DNA of 64,000 bases. It comes from Branchiostoma lanceolatum (lineage: Eukaryota; Chordata; Leptocardii; Amphioxiformes; Branchiostomatidae). Every line of letters begins with the position of its first letter. Position 1 is the stretch's first letter. A program made the position numbers and the translations under genes. The stretch is from assembly GCF_035083965.1 (NCBI RefSeq), contig NC_089723.1, positions 3,685,001-3,749,000 on the forward strand, given 5' to 3'. The notes under the pieces were generated by a model. It saw only the letters and a list, made by a program, of their open reading frames with translations. It was not told the origin of the DNA and ran no database searches. This document shows positions 11,201 to 24,806 of this stretch, piece after piece.

Positions 11201-14200
11201 GACAAAAATACCTTTTACATTGCTTTTATCATTTCAATGATCTATTTGTTGTGGTTGGTTGCCATAGAGCTGCTATCAATCTGTATGTATGTGCTCCTCT
11301 TGTCGCGTCCCCCAATAACGGTGGGAAAAATACTGAAATCTTCGATATTTTCTCCCTGCCAGCCCCATTCCCCTGCCTGCAACTACGCCATCTCACCCCT
11401 CAACTTGTGGCCACTCACCTGAGAGAAGCACTGCCGCCTGATTGGTTGCAGGTAAGTCATGTGACTTGGCACCCCGCGCGTGCGCAGCAGCCTTCCGAGG
11501 AATGGTTGGCCCAGCTGTGGCGGTACCTACAGAACCACTTTCGCAACGATCTCAGTCCCTTCGTCGGCCTCCCACTTCTCCCGATAGTGGGGGTGAACGC
11601 GACCACTCTCGTTCGACTTGAGCAGCCCTCGAAGGTGATCCGCCCCAAATATGTCCAAACGAACATTCCTGACGTCATCAAGAGGCTTGTTCGTGACGTA
11701 GACGCCACAGTGCTTGAAGTCGTGCCACCCTACCTGAACCACCCGAAGCTTGAGGAGTTCATACACCGCTGTACCCCATCAGGGTTACTAAAGCTTCTGC
11801 ATGCTGTTGGAGCGGCAAAAGTAGTACCAAAAGTCGATGCCTTGAGCCCCGAAGCCAAAGGCACTTTACGGGCTTTCTTTGCCGAAGGTGGAAATCTGAA
11901 CGGCACGGAGCGCAGCTTGCTGGCCAAAATGCCCATCTTTGAAGCTGTAGACGATACAAACTTGAGGCCAAGATACCTCTCAGCCTTGGATCCCAGAGGG
12001 AACATGCGAAAAATAGCCCCAGACCTAACAAGTGACCCCCTACCCAAAGGGTTATCCTTTCCCACAACCCTCATCATCACCAAAGACCTCGAATCACAGG
12101 CTCTTGGGCGTCTTCTTGGTCTCCAACAGCTGAGTACAGCACAGCTTTTGACGACAATTATGGAGAAGGTTCGCCGCAGTGACTACACAAGAGGACAAAC
12201 AGACTCTCTTATGCTGTGGATTCTCAAGAATATCCATACTCTAAAGAGGCAGGACCCGAGCATCATCAACCGAATCCAAACTTTGCCATTCGTGACGACC
12301 AAAAGCAACACCATTGTGAAACCGACGGAGCTGTTCAGCCCTGACGAATCAGTCTCTAATGTGTTACTAGGCGAGCCAGTGTTCCCAGGACCAGCATACG
12401 CAGACAGGGGTACACTGATAGCTCTGTTTGAGCTTGGCATGCGACAGAAGCTATCTGCACAGGACATTCTACACAGTGCAAGAAGCGTACAGGCCTTCTA
12501 CGCTTCTGGAAAGTTGACCCTTTCTGATGCAAAAAGAAAGGCAAACGCCATCATGTCCGTTCTTGTTCACGAAATGCTCACGACTCGCGTCAACGGCGTG
12601 CTCCTTACAGATGCACTCATGGATGTGAACTTCTTACCAGTCCGCTCGGAAAGACCCAGGTCCTATCTACCGGGGTTGCCATGGTACCCAGAGGCAAACA
12701 ACGCCATATTTGTAATCCCAAAAGATGCCCGAGGTTTGGAGTGCGCAGAACTTGTCGGTGCGACCATGCCGATTGTCGATGGGAAGGTGTCTGATGGTTT
12801 CATCTCTGCTTTTGGATGGAACAAGAACAAACTGCCGATCGACAAAGTCGTCGGGCAACTCAAAATGGTATGTGACCATTACGCAAGGTCAGAACGCCCA
12901 GCCAAGCACCATTTTGTACAGATGTTGACCGAGATCTATCAGCACATTGACGCCAGGTCGTCAGCAGGAGACAAAGCTGCCCTAAAGTTGCTTTCCTCTC
13001 CTGGCTTCCCTCCCTGGGTTTGGCACGGTGACGGTGTGGCAGCGCCTAACACAGTGGCACTGACCTCCCCATTCAACCTCACCCTTGACCTTGCACCATA
13101 CAGATTCATTCTGCCACGGGAGTTCCGTGACTTCCAGCAGATGTTCAAGGATGCAGGCGTTAAAGAGAGCCTTGACGAATCAGACCTGGTGCAAACATTG
13201 CATGACATTCACTCAGCGCCAAAAGGAGAATCAGTAGAAAGAGATCTGAAGTTGTCCGTGGACATCATAGGCTGGTTGGTCAACCATCCAGACATCTTTG
13301 AAGAGGTACGAGACGACATATTGGTTCCTATAGCAACGAAGGACAGCTCTCGTCTGACGTTGGCACCTGTGAGTGAGTGCACGTACAATGACGGATCTTG
13401 GAGCGATGCACAGGATATACTAGATGACGAGGATGAAGAATTCAAGCCTCTCCATAAACTGATAACGTTAGACGCAGCACAACTGCTCGAGGTGCCTTCT
13501 CTCAGCCAGCGTTTCGTCAATGCCGAGGAATTTGGGTTCGACCAGTGCGGGCAGCACGAGAAAGTCACACAGCGTCTCAAGAACATCTTAAACGACTACC
13601 CGGAGGGAGCTGGGATCTTCAAAGAACTCATTCAAAACGCAGACGACGCTGGGGCAACGGAAGTGAAGTTCCTTGTCGACTGGCGGACAAATGAAGACTC
13701 CAGAGAGAACCTGATCGACCAAGGCATGTCGGTGTGTCACGGACCGGCGCTGTGGGCGTTCAACAACGCCACTTTCAGCGACGAGGACTTCAAGAACATC
13801 CAGAACCTAGGAGGGCAAACAAAACTGGAGGCCCTTGAGAAAGTGGGTAGATTTGGGGTTGGCTTCAATTCTGTGTACCACGTCACAGACGTCCCGAGTT
13901 TTGTCAGTGGCAGTCGAGTGCTTTTCTTTGATCCCCATGCTACGCACCTTTCCAACCACATCAAAGATAAGTCTAGACCAGGAATCGGACTTGACTTACA
14001 GAAGAACACACGACTGGTGAGCAGGTTTAAAGACCAGTTTAAGCCTTTCCAGGGCGTCTTTGGTTACAACACCGACACTTCCTACAACGGAACGCTCTTC
14101 AGGCTCCCGTTAAGAACACCACAGGAAGCATCCGAAAGCGAGATCAGCGATGTGTCGTACAGCAAACCTGGCAACGCAAACATGGCAAGACTGATTGAAA

Positions 14201-17200
14201 GCTTTAAGGAAGGCCTAAAACCACTCCTTCTCTTCACACAGAATGTCAAGCATGTAACGATGTACACCCTGGATGTGTCCTCAGACCCGTCGAAGATGGT
14301 TGAAACGTTCGATGTCTCCAAGTCACCCGTGAAGTATTTGAGGGAAATGCAGATCCTGCTTCCGTCTCACAGACTGACAGACAAATTTCAAATCCAAAGC
14401 AACTGCCTGCTGGCGACTTCGGACGTCATGAAACGCCAGGGCACCAACAGAGTGGCGGAGCACCCGGAAACATCCATGGTAGTCAAGGTAACCTGCCGAC
14501 AGGGGAACGAAAAAGCCATGAGTGAGGAGTGGATCATTTCGTCCTGCATGGGTACAGGGACATCACTGAAGTTAGCTCTGTCAGAGAGCGGGAGGAAGGC
14601 CGGGCTCGTTCCATGTGGTGGTGTGGCAGCGTTGCTTAAGTCAGCTGACAGCAGCCATCAAAACGTCTCCATCGACAACCCCTCAAGCGGAGAGGCGTTC
14701 TGCTTCCTACCACTGTCAATCAGATCGGGGCTGCCTGTCCACGTGAACGGCAGTTTCGCTGTCGCGTCCAACCGTCGAGGGCTGTGGGAGGAGACGAGTA
14801 CAGACAAGAACGACCTGAAGGTTAAGTGGAACAAGGCTCTCATGGAGGACGCTGTATGTAAGGCCTACGTCACGATGCTTCTAGACCTCAGTGCCATGGC
14901 AAAGAAAGGACAACTGTCTCCCTACCAGTACCACAGATTTTGGCCTAACCCCTGCCACATTCCTGACACCACACACTACAGCGTCCTTGTGAAAGCTTTC
15001 TACGCTGCCTTATCATCAGATGGGAAACCACCACCCCTGTTTGAATCCGAAGGACAATGGTTGAGTTTTACATCAACAGTCTTTCTTGATCCAGAAATCA
15101 CCTTTTCCTCTGATGAGAACGATGCCGCCAGGTATGCACTGCAGCAGTGCCTTTCGGACTACACTGTCGTTGAGCTGCCCGAATGGGCAAGGCAAGGGTT
15201 CCAATCTGGCTGTGGCGAGATGCTCTCAAAGCACACATACACAGAGGGGCGATTCTACTCCGAACTGTTCTTTCCCAGGATACACGAACTGACTGACGAC
15301 ATACGGGATCCCTTGATGCTGCGAATATTGGGCAGGGAAAATGAAGACTATCATGAACTAATCGAAACTACTGCCTGCATTCCCACCAGCCCAAGAGGAC
15401 AAGAATTGTCTCGTCCTGGAGACCTCATACACCCCAACGGGAAGATCTCCGCAATGTTCCTGCCTGAAGATAAGAAGTTCCCACATGGATCCACAGACAC
15501 CTACCTGAAACCGTCTCGTCTGGAGGTATTGGCAGAACTGGGCATGTGCAAGGATGACGTCACGTGGGAAGTTGTCATCGAACGTGCAAAGTCAGTAGTT
15601 GACTTGAACAAGGTCAATCAGACTGAATCTCTGAAGCGAATAGTTGCCTTGTTGGAATTCATCGCTGAGAAAGCGAAGAAAGAAACAGACAAGAAACAGC
15701 GTGAACGAGTGAGAGAACAGTTGTTCACCATTCCGTTCCTACCTATCATGCAAAAGCCCCGAGAGTGGCTCTTTGCATGGAAAGGGTCTGGGTATGTCGC
15801 CGACGCACTTCTTTCCGCCCATGATCTACAGCCAAGTAAGAACTACCAGATTGCCGGCGTCTCTAGCCCGATTCTTTGCCGTAGTATAGTTACAGTAGAC
15901 GGCCACGGAAAACATAACAAACACCGAGTGCCAGACGAGCTTAGCAAGTTTCTGGGCCTGGAAGACAAATCACCCGACTTGAACGATACCTTGGACAACC
16001 TCTTGGCAATCATCTCTATCAACATGAACGTCCTTTCGAGGGCAGGAGAGAAGGCTTGGGAGTGTGCGAGGGAATCGTACCTCGAGACATGCAAACACCT
16101 CCAGAAGCTTTGTCAAGGGTCGGAAGACAATTCCAACGAGATATCTGCAAAGTTATGTGAGACACCATTCATTATGAGCTTGAGACACAAGAAGTTCCTC
16201 CCTCCCAGAGATGTTTCCTTTGCGTTGAGGTTCGACGGTTCTCCCTACCTGTACCGAGTACCGGAGGAGCTGGCCACAGACCTGCAACATCTCCTCAAGG
16301 TCTGCAAAGTCAAAACAGCTTTTGAAGCATGCGACTTCATACGGGCTCTTGATAGAATGAAAGAAGATAAAGAAGACCAAAGGCTAAGGTCAGATGAGGT
16401 CAACCAAGCGTTGGAACTATTGAAAGCAGCCAGCGACCTGGAGGGAGAAGGCATCAAAGAGCAGAATCTTTGGATACCGGACCAGAGTGGTGTGTTGCGC
16501 AGTCCTTCGGAGGTATGTTACAATGATTGTGCCTGGATCGAACAGAAGGATGACATGGTGTTCTGCCATAAGGACATTTCAAGAGGCTTAGCGGTGGACA
16601 AGTTAGGAGTAAAGCCTGTACGACACAAGGCACTAGAGGGCTACTCACACAACCTGACTTGTTTTGGCTCTGAATTTGGCCAGGTGGAAAAGTTGACGAA
16701 CAGAATCAAACACCTACTTGATGCTTATCCCTTTGGTAAAGAGATCCTCAAAGAACTGCTGCAAAATGCCGACGACGCCGGAGCAACAGAAATCCACTTT
16801 GTCTACGACAAGCGGCAGCATGGCACCAAGCACATATTCGACGATAGCTGGAAAGAACTGCAAGGACCAGCCTTGTGTGTTTATAACAACAGGCCTTTCA
16901 CAGAAGACGACCTGACCGGCATTCAGAGCCTCGGAGAAGGGAGCAAGGCACAAGACCCGGTAAAGACTGGAAAGTATGGAGTCGGCTTCAACGCGGTCTA
17001 CCATCTGACCGACTGCCCGTCCTTCATGACAGGGGGAGACACGCTGTGTGTTTTCGATCCGCAGCTCCGATTTGTCCCAGAAGCAACGCGGGAGCACCCA
17101 GGACGTATATATCGTGACATCGACAACTACCTGAAACAGCAGTACAGAGATGTCTTCGACTGCTATCTCAATCATGAGGCTGCGTTTTCGTCTCCAGAGA

Positions 17201-20200
17201 GCACCTTGTTCAGATTCCCTCTACGGACAGTGACAATGGCGAAAACATCGGACCTGAGTGACAAAGAAGTCACGGAAGGGATGATGATGAGCCTCCTTCG
17301 CGGATTCAAAAGTGAAAGCTTTGAAGTCCTCCTGTTCCTCAACAGCGTGGAAAAGATCAAGATCTCCATCATAGAGAGTGACGGAACCTCACATGAATTC
17401 TACCATGCCGAAGCACTCATTTCTGAGAAGGCAAAGCAAGATCGGCGGAAGTTTGCAGACCACGTTGCTGACTGTGCTCACGGTGACGAGCCTCTTCACG
17501 TATTGCCAACTCACCATGTCACGTACGACATGGACCTCCACGACAACAACCAGCACAAAGAGACCTGGATAGTTCACCAGAGAATCGGGTTTGAAGACAA
17601 AGACATCCCCAACAGCATCAAGGAGGCCCATTCAGCAAACGAGTTGGGTCTACTTCCAAGAGGAGGAGCAGCTGTCTGCCACAAGAAATGCAAGCAGCCT
17701 CATAAACCAAAATCTCCTAATCAACCAAAGAGTTACGAAAAATGCTATCATATGGGACCCAAACGGGCGTTTTGCTTTCTGCCTCTTCCAATTGAAACAA
17801 AGCTCCCGGTCCATGTGAATGGCCATTTCGCCCTGGACCACGAGGCTAGGAGAAACCTGTGGAGGGATGAGAAAGGCGGGATGAAATCGGACTGGAACAA
17901 GACACTGATCAAAGAAGTCATCGCTCCGGCATACGCCGCGGTGTTAGATGCGAAACGAGCAGCAGACTTTGGTGTAGAACAGAAATCCTTCACAGCATCA
18001 AAGGCTCAAGATGTCAGGAGATCATTGGATAGGTATCACGATCTCTTCCCATCTATCCCAGCGACGACTGATGAGTGGAAAGGTCTTTCTGTGGCTTTCT
18101 ATCAGTATGTCGATCGCAAACATATGCACCTTCTGCCGCTGTTGTGGTCTACGACCGATGATCGCAAGCTTCACGATGATCAGCCAGGAAACCAAAGAAA
18201 CCAGCAGATGACACTAGAATGGCTACCACCAACGGGAGCTGGAAAAGAGGAGGCATTTTTCAACACATTGACGTACAAAGATGCTGGAAGCACAGAGAGC
18301 GATAAAAAGCCGAGAAGACTTGTACTGATGGAGAGCATCCTGAGCTTAGGGTTTAATCTGTTAGCCAGTCCAAAAGAAATTCTAAGCGCCTTTCAGGAAG
18401 CTGAAGTTGAAGTGAAAATAATAAAACCAGAAGCAGTGGTCGACTTTCTCCAGACGTACGCAGACGACGACCCGTTGTGCAATATTGGAGCGTCTCTTCC
18501 TGCCCCGCTGTACAGCACAACTTTCAAAGAACCAGAGAGTCTTCAAGTGGTCCTTCATTACTGTTTGTCTACCAGGAAAAGACAAGAAGAAAGCAAGGAG
18601 CACACGTCACATGGACATCAATCAGAGCCAAAACAGGAGCACGAGCACGCACTACACGGTCTCCCTTTGCTTCTGACAAGGGACAATATCCTACGTGCAT
18701 TTGACGTCTCATGTCCCGTCTTTGCTACAGAATACGCCAAGCTCGTTCCAAGAGTACCCGACCTGTTTGTCCACTGGTCGTGCGTTTCAGACTTACTACA
18801 CAAAAAGACTGACAGCTCAGTACGTTCCTTCAGCATCAAAGCTTTAAGTGGACTGATGCCACGAGTTCTCGACAAATCTGTGTACGGAAATGGGGAAAGT
18901 ATTAAACTGCACCAGTCTCCTACGACTCCATCACAGGATTGGATCTGTTGGATTTGGCAATTCTTTGATGACGAAGTACACCGGAATGCAGCAGGACAAG
19001 AAGCAGGCCAAGAAGCTGTAATCCAAGAGATCATGGGTCTGTTTTCCAGATGGGCTTTGTTGCCGGCATGCACTCACTCACAGACACAGAAGGTAGGACC
19101 CTTCGGTACATCATCTCACCGAGGAGTCCCTCCAGTTCAACCAGGTGAGCGTTACCTAGTCCCGCTGTGCAAAGCACACACTGTCGCGACGCTTGACCAA
19201 GGACCGGCATCTTCACAAAAGAACAGAGTGGCAGAAGTTCTCCGCAAACTCCACTGCCCGGAGCTCGACACAGACTGTCTTCGCGTACCTACATCCGTTA
19301 GTTCTTTCTCAGGCTTCCCATCAACCTCCACGGCCACGCCTTTGGCGTTGGCAAGACGTTTCGTCTCAAGTATCACAGACCATGTGGGAATCCTTAGAGT
19401 TTTGAACTTCATCTTAGTCGAAGAGGGGCGACTTACAACGTCTTTGGACCCCAAGGAGGCTACCTACCTGTTGCAGTATTTTGAAGAAGAGGTAGACAAA
19501 CTAAAAACTGAACCAGCGAATCTGCACATGTTGCGGTCCCTGCCCTTGTACAAAACAATTCACAACAAACTCATCAGTATTACAACCACACGTCAGTGCC
19601 ACGTGTTGCCGGTGGGAATACCAACAGCCGACATGGATGTTTGGATAAAACGGTCAAACGCTGTCTTTTTGGAGGAAAACTCTAAACTTCAAAAGCTACA
19701 CGAGGCCTTGGGATGCTCAGGAATCAAAGATGCTGATGTGTACCAACAGTACATCTTCCCAAACATGGACCATCTGAGTGATGAGGCAGTCATGGTGCAT
19801 CTTGTGTACCTAAGGCAGATGGTATGTGGGGCGTTTACGAAAGAGGAGAAGATACGACGTCAATCTTTGTTAGCAAGCCTACGAGATCTTCGCATCATCC
19901 CATCGAAAGGGGGCAGAAAGCCCATAGGAGAATTCTATGACCACGACCACTCCGTGTTCCGTGAAATGGTCTCAGACGAGAACTTCCTTCCCGAATGCTA
20001 TCGAAAGGAAATGGGGGATTGGAGACAGTTCTTCATCGACATTGGGCTTATACATGAAGTAACAAGGACCATGTTCCTCGAGTACGCAAGAGAGGTGGAA
20101 CGCCTGGCCAAAGTAACCAGAAGCAAAGAGAGTCGATTGACAGAGAAATCAAATGTTTTGGTAGAACATTTCTTCAGCATGGAGAAGTTGTTGGAGGGAA

Positions 20201-22944
20201 CTTTCATTCTACAATTGTCAAGTATTCGGTTCATTGTACCTGTAAAGGCACGACCTGCTCTGGTCGAGCTGCACAGTCAACATGGAGCTTCTGGTGACGC
20301 CCTGCCCTTTGTCTGCTTTAAGGACTCAGTGCCGGAGGACAAGCAAGAGCTTTGCTGGACCAAGGCTGGTATTTTACCTGACAGTGCAAATCCAGAGTCA
20401 ATGTACTATCGAGGAGATTCAAAGAAACTCTGCCAACGGCTAGGCATCCAGTTACAGCCATCGATTGATACCGTTACAAGCCATGTCACATGCCTTTGTC
20501 AACATTTGGCGCAGCAAAAGGCCACTGAGACAGTAGAGGGAGCAAACTCGCCCAAAGCCTGCGAAACTCTTTGGAACGTGATGCTGAAAGTCTACGCATT
20601 CCTTTTGAAGAAAGTATCTGATGACGACCTGCTGAAAGAAAGATTAGGAAACGTGCCATGCATAGTGGTGCAAAACGGTAGAAGGCTTGTTCGACCGGAA
20701 CAAATAGCGATCAAACTCGAGCAAAAACATGAGATTCGGCCACACCTCTATGGTATGCCCATAGAGCTTGGGCTATTCCACAAGCTTTTTGTGTCATTAG
20801 GAGCTCCAGAAAAACCAACACCAATGCAGTACGCAAAGATTCTGGATGCCTTGTTTTTCTCATCAAAAGGTGAACCATTGAACCCCAATGAGAAGAAAGC
20901 AACATACTGGGCCCTTTTTGGAATGTTTCGTCGCCTGAAACCTGCGTCAGTCATTCCGTTAGGGAAAGGACTGCCCTCAAAAACACGAGAAGTCGAAGAT
21001 TCATTTCATAAGTTGCAATGTCTATACCTCCCCAGCCGTAAGGGCAGATTGCTCAGATCTACTGACCTTGTATTCGACGATGCGCCACAGTTCACAAACA
21101 GGGTTAAGGAGGGCTTCAACTATGAAATGTTAGTTCGCCTGGACGATTGCCACTTGTCTGGTGATGAGCATGAACTGGTCAGTCGGCTTCCATCTCATCT
21201 CAGACCCAAGAACCTCAGTTCCCTCGTTCACGAGCAAGCCTGCGACGGATTGGAGCAAATGGCCTGCGTCATGGGCACCAATTGTGCACTGGAGTCTCGG
21301 CTGACCTCATTATTCTTGAGCACCCACTTTCGACGGGCCATAGTCCGTTTATCCAAACACAGCCTCGGAGAGAGATGTGACGAGGAGAAAGTCACAAAAG
21401 CAGCTGAAGAGTTTGCGTCGTCTGTTGAAGTCTGCTGCAAACGGCAACTGATCACTCGCCTTGTCTACAAGGAGTCACAGGAGCAAATCGAAGGGAGCGA
21501 TGGCAAGACACACTGTTTCATTGAAGACGATACCTTGTATGCGGCACACACAGACGCAGCATCTAGTGTATTCCTCTATAATCTAGCTCATGTGATTAAC
21601 GATGCGATGGGACATCCCCTAACAGACCTTGGCATTCTCATGATGGTTCTAAGTGTCGACGACCCATCAAATATTCCAGGAAGACTTGACCAGGTCGGCA
21701 TAAAACGTTACACTTCGGGTCAGCAAAATGACTCCGCCCTTCCCACCCTCGGCACACCCATTCCGGAAATCTATCACCACCTCCTAACAGGCAACCCGGC
21801 TCACTACTTCACGCCAGGCGACTATGTGGGTTTCGAGGTGTACGATCCCGACTTAGAGTCTGATGATGAAGAAGAGGAATACACCATGACATTCCTGTAC
21901 GCACAAGTCACCAAAGAAGTACCAACAGATACCGAACTCAACTTCGGTCTAGGCAGGAAATACGTCATAGATGTCGGACATATAAAAACAGTGAGTGCAG
22001 CAGATCTGTACAAGTTCTGCCGCCCCAATGTACCGGGTCCGCTTGTTCCGTATGAAGGAGAAACAGACAGGGAAGAGACCCCAGCAGTCAAACCATCTCA
22101 GAGTCTGGAAGAAGCGATGGAAGAGGTGAGCGACATCTTGGAGGAAGCGTGGAAGCTGCCAGAAAAAGAGAGAAAGAAGGTTGTGCGACGTCTCTATCTC
22201 CAATGGCACCCGGACAAGAATCCTGACAACGTCGAGATGGCCACTGAGGTGTGCAAACACCTTCAGGCTGAAATCTGCAGGCTTGAGAAGGGCCTTCCTA
22301 GAAAGTCCAGAGGAGAGGGAGGGTCTGCAAGCGGCGGCTTTGATTTCGACGGAAGCAGCTTCAGCAGCTCCTTCAGAAGATGGAACTCCCATGCTGGATT
22401 CCATCGCCGCCAAAGAAATCGGTTCCGCGAGCGCCACCGTGACGGCAACTTCAGCGAGTGGCGCACGGGCTCCGGCCAGTGGGTTCCACCAAGGACCGAT
22501 GAGAAGGACCCAAGCCCTCGGGAGGCGGCCCGCTGGCATCGCCAGGCAACAGCAGACCTACAGGCTGCCAGGGACAACCTCAGCGGCCCTGGGTCTTCCT
22601 TCGAGTGGACGTGTCTGATGTGCCACCAGGCGGCAGAGAAAGCCCTGAAATCCGTGCAGATGGGAAAGTTCGGCAAGTTCGAGATGAAGCATGAGATAGG
22701 AGGCATGGCGAAGGTACTGGAGGCCAGTTGCGGGGATGAACTGGCCGGTATCGGCAAAGCCGCGATGGAGCTGTCGTCTATCGGGTCCGGCTCCGGGTGT
22801 GATGACTTGTACCTGCGGGCCCGCTACCCCTACCTTCACCCGGCACCGAGGGTTCCCCACGACATGTTCAACCGTCAGCACGCCGAGCGCGCCATTCATC
22901 TGGCACAGACTATACTGGACATGACACGGAAAGTACTGAACTAA
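4916..22944 (+). CDS. SACS: Sacsin, giant HSP90-like/DnaJ/HEPN chaperone (six coding exons)
   Basis: Coding exons are 4916-4925, 6082-6170, 7854-8112, 8956-9778, 10404-11083 and 11363-22944. All phases close and give 4,480 residues (human sacsin is about 4,580). Three HSP90-like ATPase repeats are visible: residues 34-117 (ELIQNAEDA ... [12 protein letters not shown]), 1375-1457 ([11 protein letters not shown] ... [12 protein letters not shown]) and 2418-2500 ([11 protein letters not shown] ... [12 protein letters not shown]). A J domain with HPD at 4236-4238 follows (about 4205-4265), then a C-terminal HEPN domain (about 4338-4478). The human N-terminal ubiquitin-like domain is missing: the protein opens at the FGQxxPPLV segment and an in-frame stop precedes the ATG. 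Sacsins are cytosolic proteins tied to proteostasis, mitochondria and intermediate filaments. Repeat 1 departs from the usual NADDAGA (NAEDAEA). The acceptor at 11363 was chosen because it alone keeps phase and matches the human protein across the junction. Confidence 0.95.
5131..5425. repeat. (AC)n microsatellite
   Basis: About 295 bases of CA dinucleotides with scattered GC and AT variants, in a sacsin intron. The long open frames on both strands here are artefacts of the repeat. Confidence 0.95.
6380..7020. repeat. Tandem repeat of about 190 bp, more than three degenerate copies
   Basis: The phrase AAAATTTTGA...GACCC.(C/A)TGAAA(T/C)GC returns near 6390, 6582, 6768 and 6961, a period of 186-193 bases. 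Each unit also has a GGGCAAGTTT-like stretch, CATCTCTA and CAGCTTGA.TTTGG. It lies in the intron before sacsin exon 7854-8112 and ends just before MITE1. No coding potential. Confidence 0.8.
7113..7319. mobile_element. MITE1, complete 207-bp terminal-inverted-repeat element
   Basis: Perfect 21-base terminal inverted repeats (TAATGCTAGGGTCACATTTC then C) flank an AT-rich core with GGAGCCCGACCGGGCAG and GCAAACAGCCCGGCCGGGC near the ends. No ORF, so it is non-autonomous. A partial relative lies at 25820-25880 against the splice donor of AMT gene A exon 8. Confidence 0.85.
8375..8450. mobile_element. piggyBac-like MITE end (fragment)
   Basis: Contains GTAACCAATAGG, GGGTGCCAAATGGCTA and TTTAGCGTGCTAAATGTTAA. 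The same string of motifs occurs at 50520-50600 and, inverted, at 34085-34150. A TTAA at the outer edge suits the piggyBac superfamily, which targets TTAA. The rest of this intron (8113-8955) shows nothing recognisable. Confidence 0.45.
9853..10085. mobile_element. MITE2, copy A
   Basis: Terminal inverted repeats read CCCCTCTCAC...CGGCACGCTGGCGGCG on the left and the matching complement on the right (GTGCCGCGGGTACAGTGAG). The core CTTTGTGTGTTTTGTTGTC is shared with copies at 54331-54558 and 59813-60059. Non-coding; lies in the sacsin intron between exons 8956-9778 and 10404-11083. Confidence 0.85.
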
Positions 22945-23215
22945 TAAACCTACCAGAAAGTAGTCCAGATGTTACCTAAGATGAAATGTTCACCTGCCAG
23001 CACGCCGAAAGAGCCATTCATCTGGCTCAGACCATATTGGACATGACACGGAAAGTACTGAACTAATAAACTTACCAGAAAGTATAGTCCAGATGTTCTA
23101 CTTAAGCAGAAATGTTCACCTACCAGCACGTAGAAAGAGCCATTCATCTGACTCTTTGACTATACTGGACATGACACAGAAAGTACTGAACTAACAAACC
23201 TAGAAACACAGAAAG
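22862..23215 (+). repeat. Sacsin stop-codon end repeated in tandem (three copies)
   Basis: The last coding stretch (from ATGTTCAACCGTCAGCACGC through the stop and the following ACCAGAAAGTAGTCCAGATG) occurs again starting near 22988 and near 23110, a period of about 120 bases. The second copy keeps an uninterrupted frame of 26 codons ending in the same VLN-stop. The third is frameshifted. The first stop overlaps an AATAAA at 22943-22948. Confidence 0.9.
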
Positions 23216-24806
23216 TAGTCTAGATTTACCGCTTGAGTAACAGACCACAGAAATAGCAGAAATGTTGGTTTTGTACGTTTAAGAGTTCAGAACATTTATG
23301 AGAGACATGTAAGCGTCAGAAAGAACACGATGATTGAATCAAAATGACTAGTGGTCTTGTAGTTGTAGTGGTCCTGAGTTGATGGAGCAATTTAAAGCAG
23401 CACCAGCAAAGCTATTCAAATCGTATTTTGGTAGTCATAGAATTTAGCTTTAGATGACGTGTTCAGTTTATGTTTTGTTGTTAGATTCAAAATACATTTT
23501 GAAGTATGTAATCAGTAAATCAGCAATCTTAGGTCTTTTGACGTTTATCATATTTTTTACGAGTAGATGCATTTGATGATGGGCGAGACAAGATTGACTA
23601 GAAAACAAAGCTGTACATTTACACAGGAAGTTTTATTACTATGGTATCCGGTAGCTTAATAAATGGACCAGCTGTGTGCCTTAAACATAGAGCAGTATGA
23701 ACACACTATGGAGAAAATTAGATCACAATGGATCAGTTTATTTTAGTGTATTCTATATGTTTTGCGTTAAGTTTCCAATCAATTATAGACACCAGCCTGC
23801 TTTCTATTAGCTAATGTTGTTACAGACCATATGATATATGCACGCAATTGCAAGTAGGGCATAAGGCCAATTAAGGACAGGATACATTGCTTTGATCAAC
23901 ACGATACATTGTCCCTAGTTTTGGTTTATATTCTAAAAAGGCTTGAGCAGAACTTAACCAGATATTATGTACTTGAACTATTGTAAGGACTGACCAAGAA
24001 GGCTTGTTTTGCGAACCTATTTAGAAAAAGCTTTTCACTTGTCTAGTGGTTGATACATTTTTTATGCAAAAAATTATAACTTAGTTCATTAACAAAGATA
24101 AGGATGGTCATCTACTAAGGGTTTGACAGCATTCACCCCCCGTACAATCTTTCATGGTCATCCCTGATTAGTCGTAGACAATTTGAATGATAAGCATTTG
24201 AAGTAATAATAACAACTACATTCCATTTTTCTTCAAAACGATCACGAAGTATGGACAGGGGGTGTGATGAGTTAAAAAAACCAAAACAACGTCAACAACG
24301 ACAATTATGAAGTTGCAAATTCGGAGAGGGTTTTGATGAATGATTTAGGCAAAACTACCCTATCCGTCCCCTCTTCGTGGTTTATGGTTTGGTGTTAAGA
24401 CATTGCTTTGCTTTGCTTTGTTAAAGTTTGTGAAAAGTTGGAATAAATTCTGTTAAATTGGACCTGTTGTTTCATGTCTTACTTATTACCCACTTTGTCG
24501 TAAGTCCCAAACATATAATGATGGTGTAAAATGGCATAAGCTGCCATAACATACATATCAAAAGCTACATGTATATCCAAGAGCAAAGACCGCAACCCAA
24601 AATATCTGTAACGCTTTATTTCTGTATAATTCTGAGATTGCACATTGAGTTAAGTTGTCTTTCATACACACATTATCATTAATATTTATATACATATGCA
24701 TACACATATCTTTCCTTTATGTATCCTGAAATAACGCGCAAATATCTTTAACTGGTAAACATGTCTAATTTGTAACCAAGACCTTCAGATTTTAGCTAGG
24801 TTGACA
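23216..24806. other. Sacsin 3' flank, no other gene seen
   Basis: AT-rich sequence without a coding frame of note. It is probably the sacsin 3' UTR and the gap to the convergent AMT gene A. Confidence 0.5.
24442..24447 (+). terminator. Candidate poly(A) signal for sacsin
   Basis: AATAAA followed by a T/GT-rich stretch (CCTGTTGTTTCATGTC). An earlier AATAAA lies at 23658-23663. Which one is used cannot be told from sequence. Confidence 0.4.

Noticed and set aside
11170-11362. Upstream extension of the long sacsin frame, starting at TTG
   Set aside because: It is intron. The acceptor at 11363 keeps phase with exon 10404-11083 and matches human sacsin across the join, whereas a 16-base exon at 11181 in the same phase would hit a stop.
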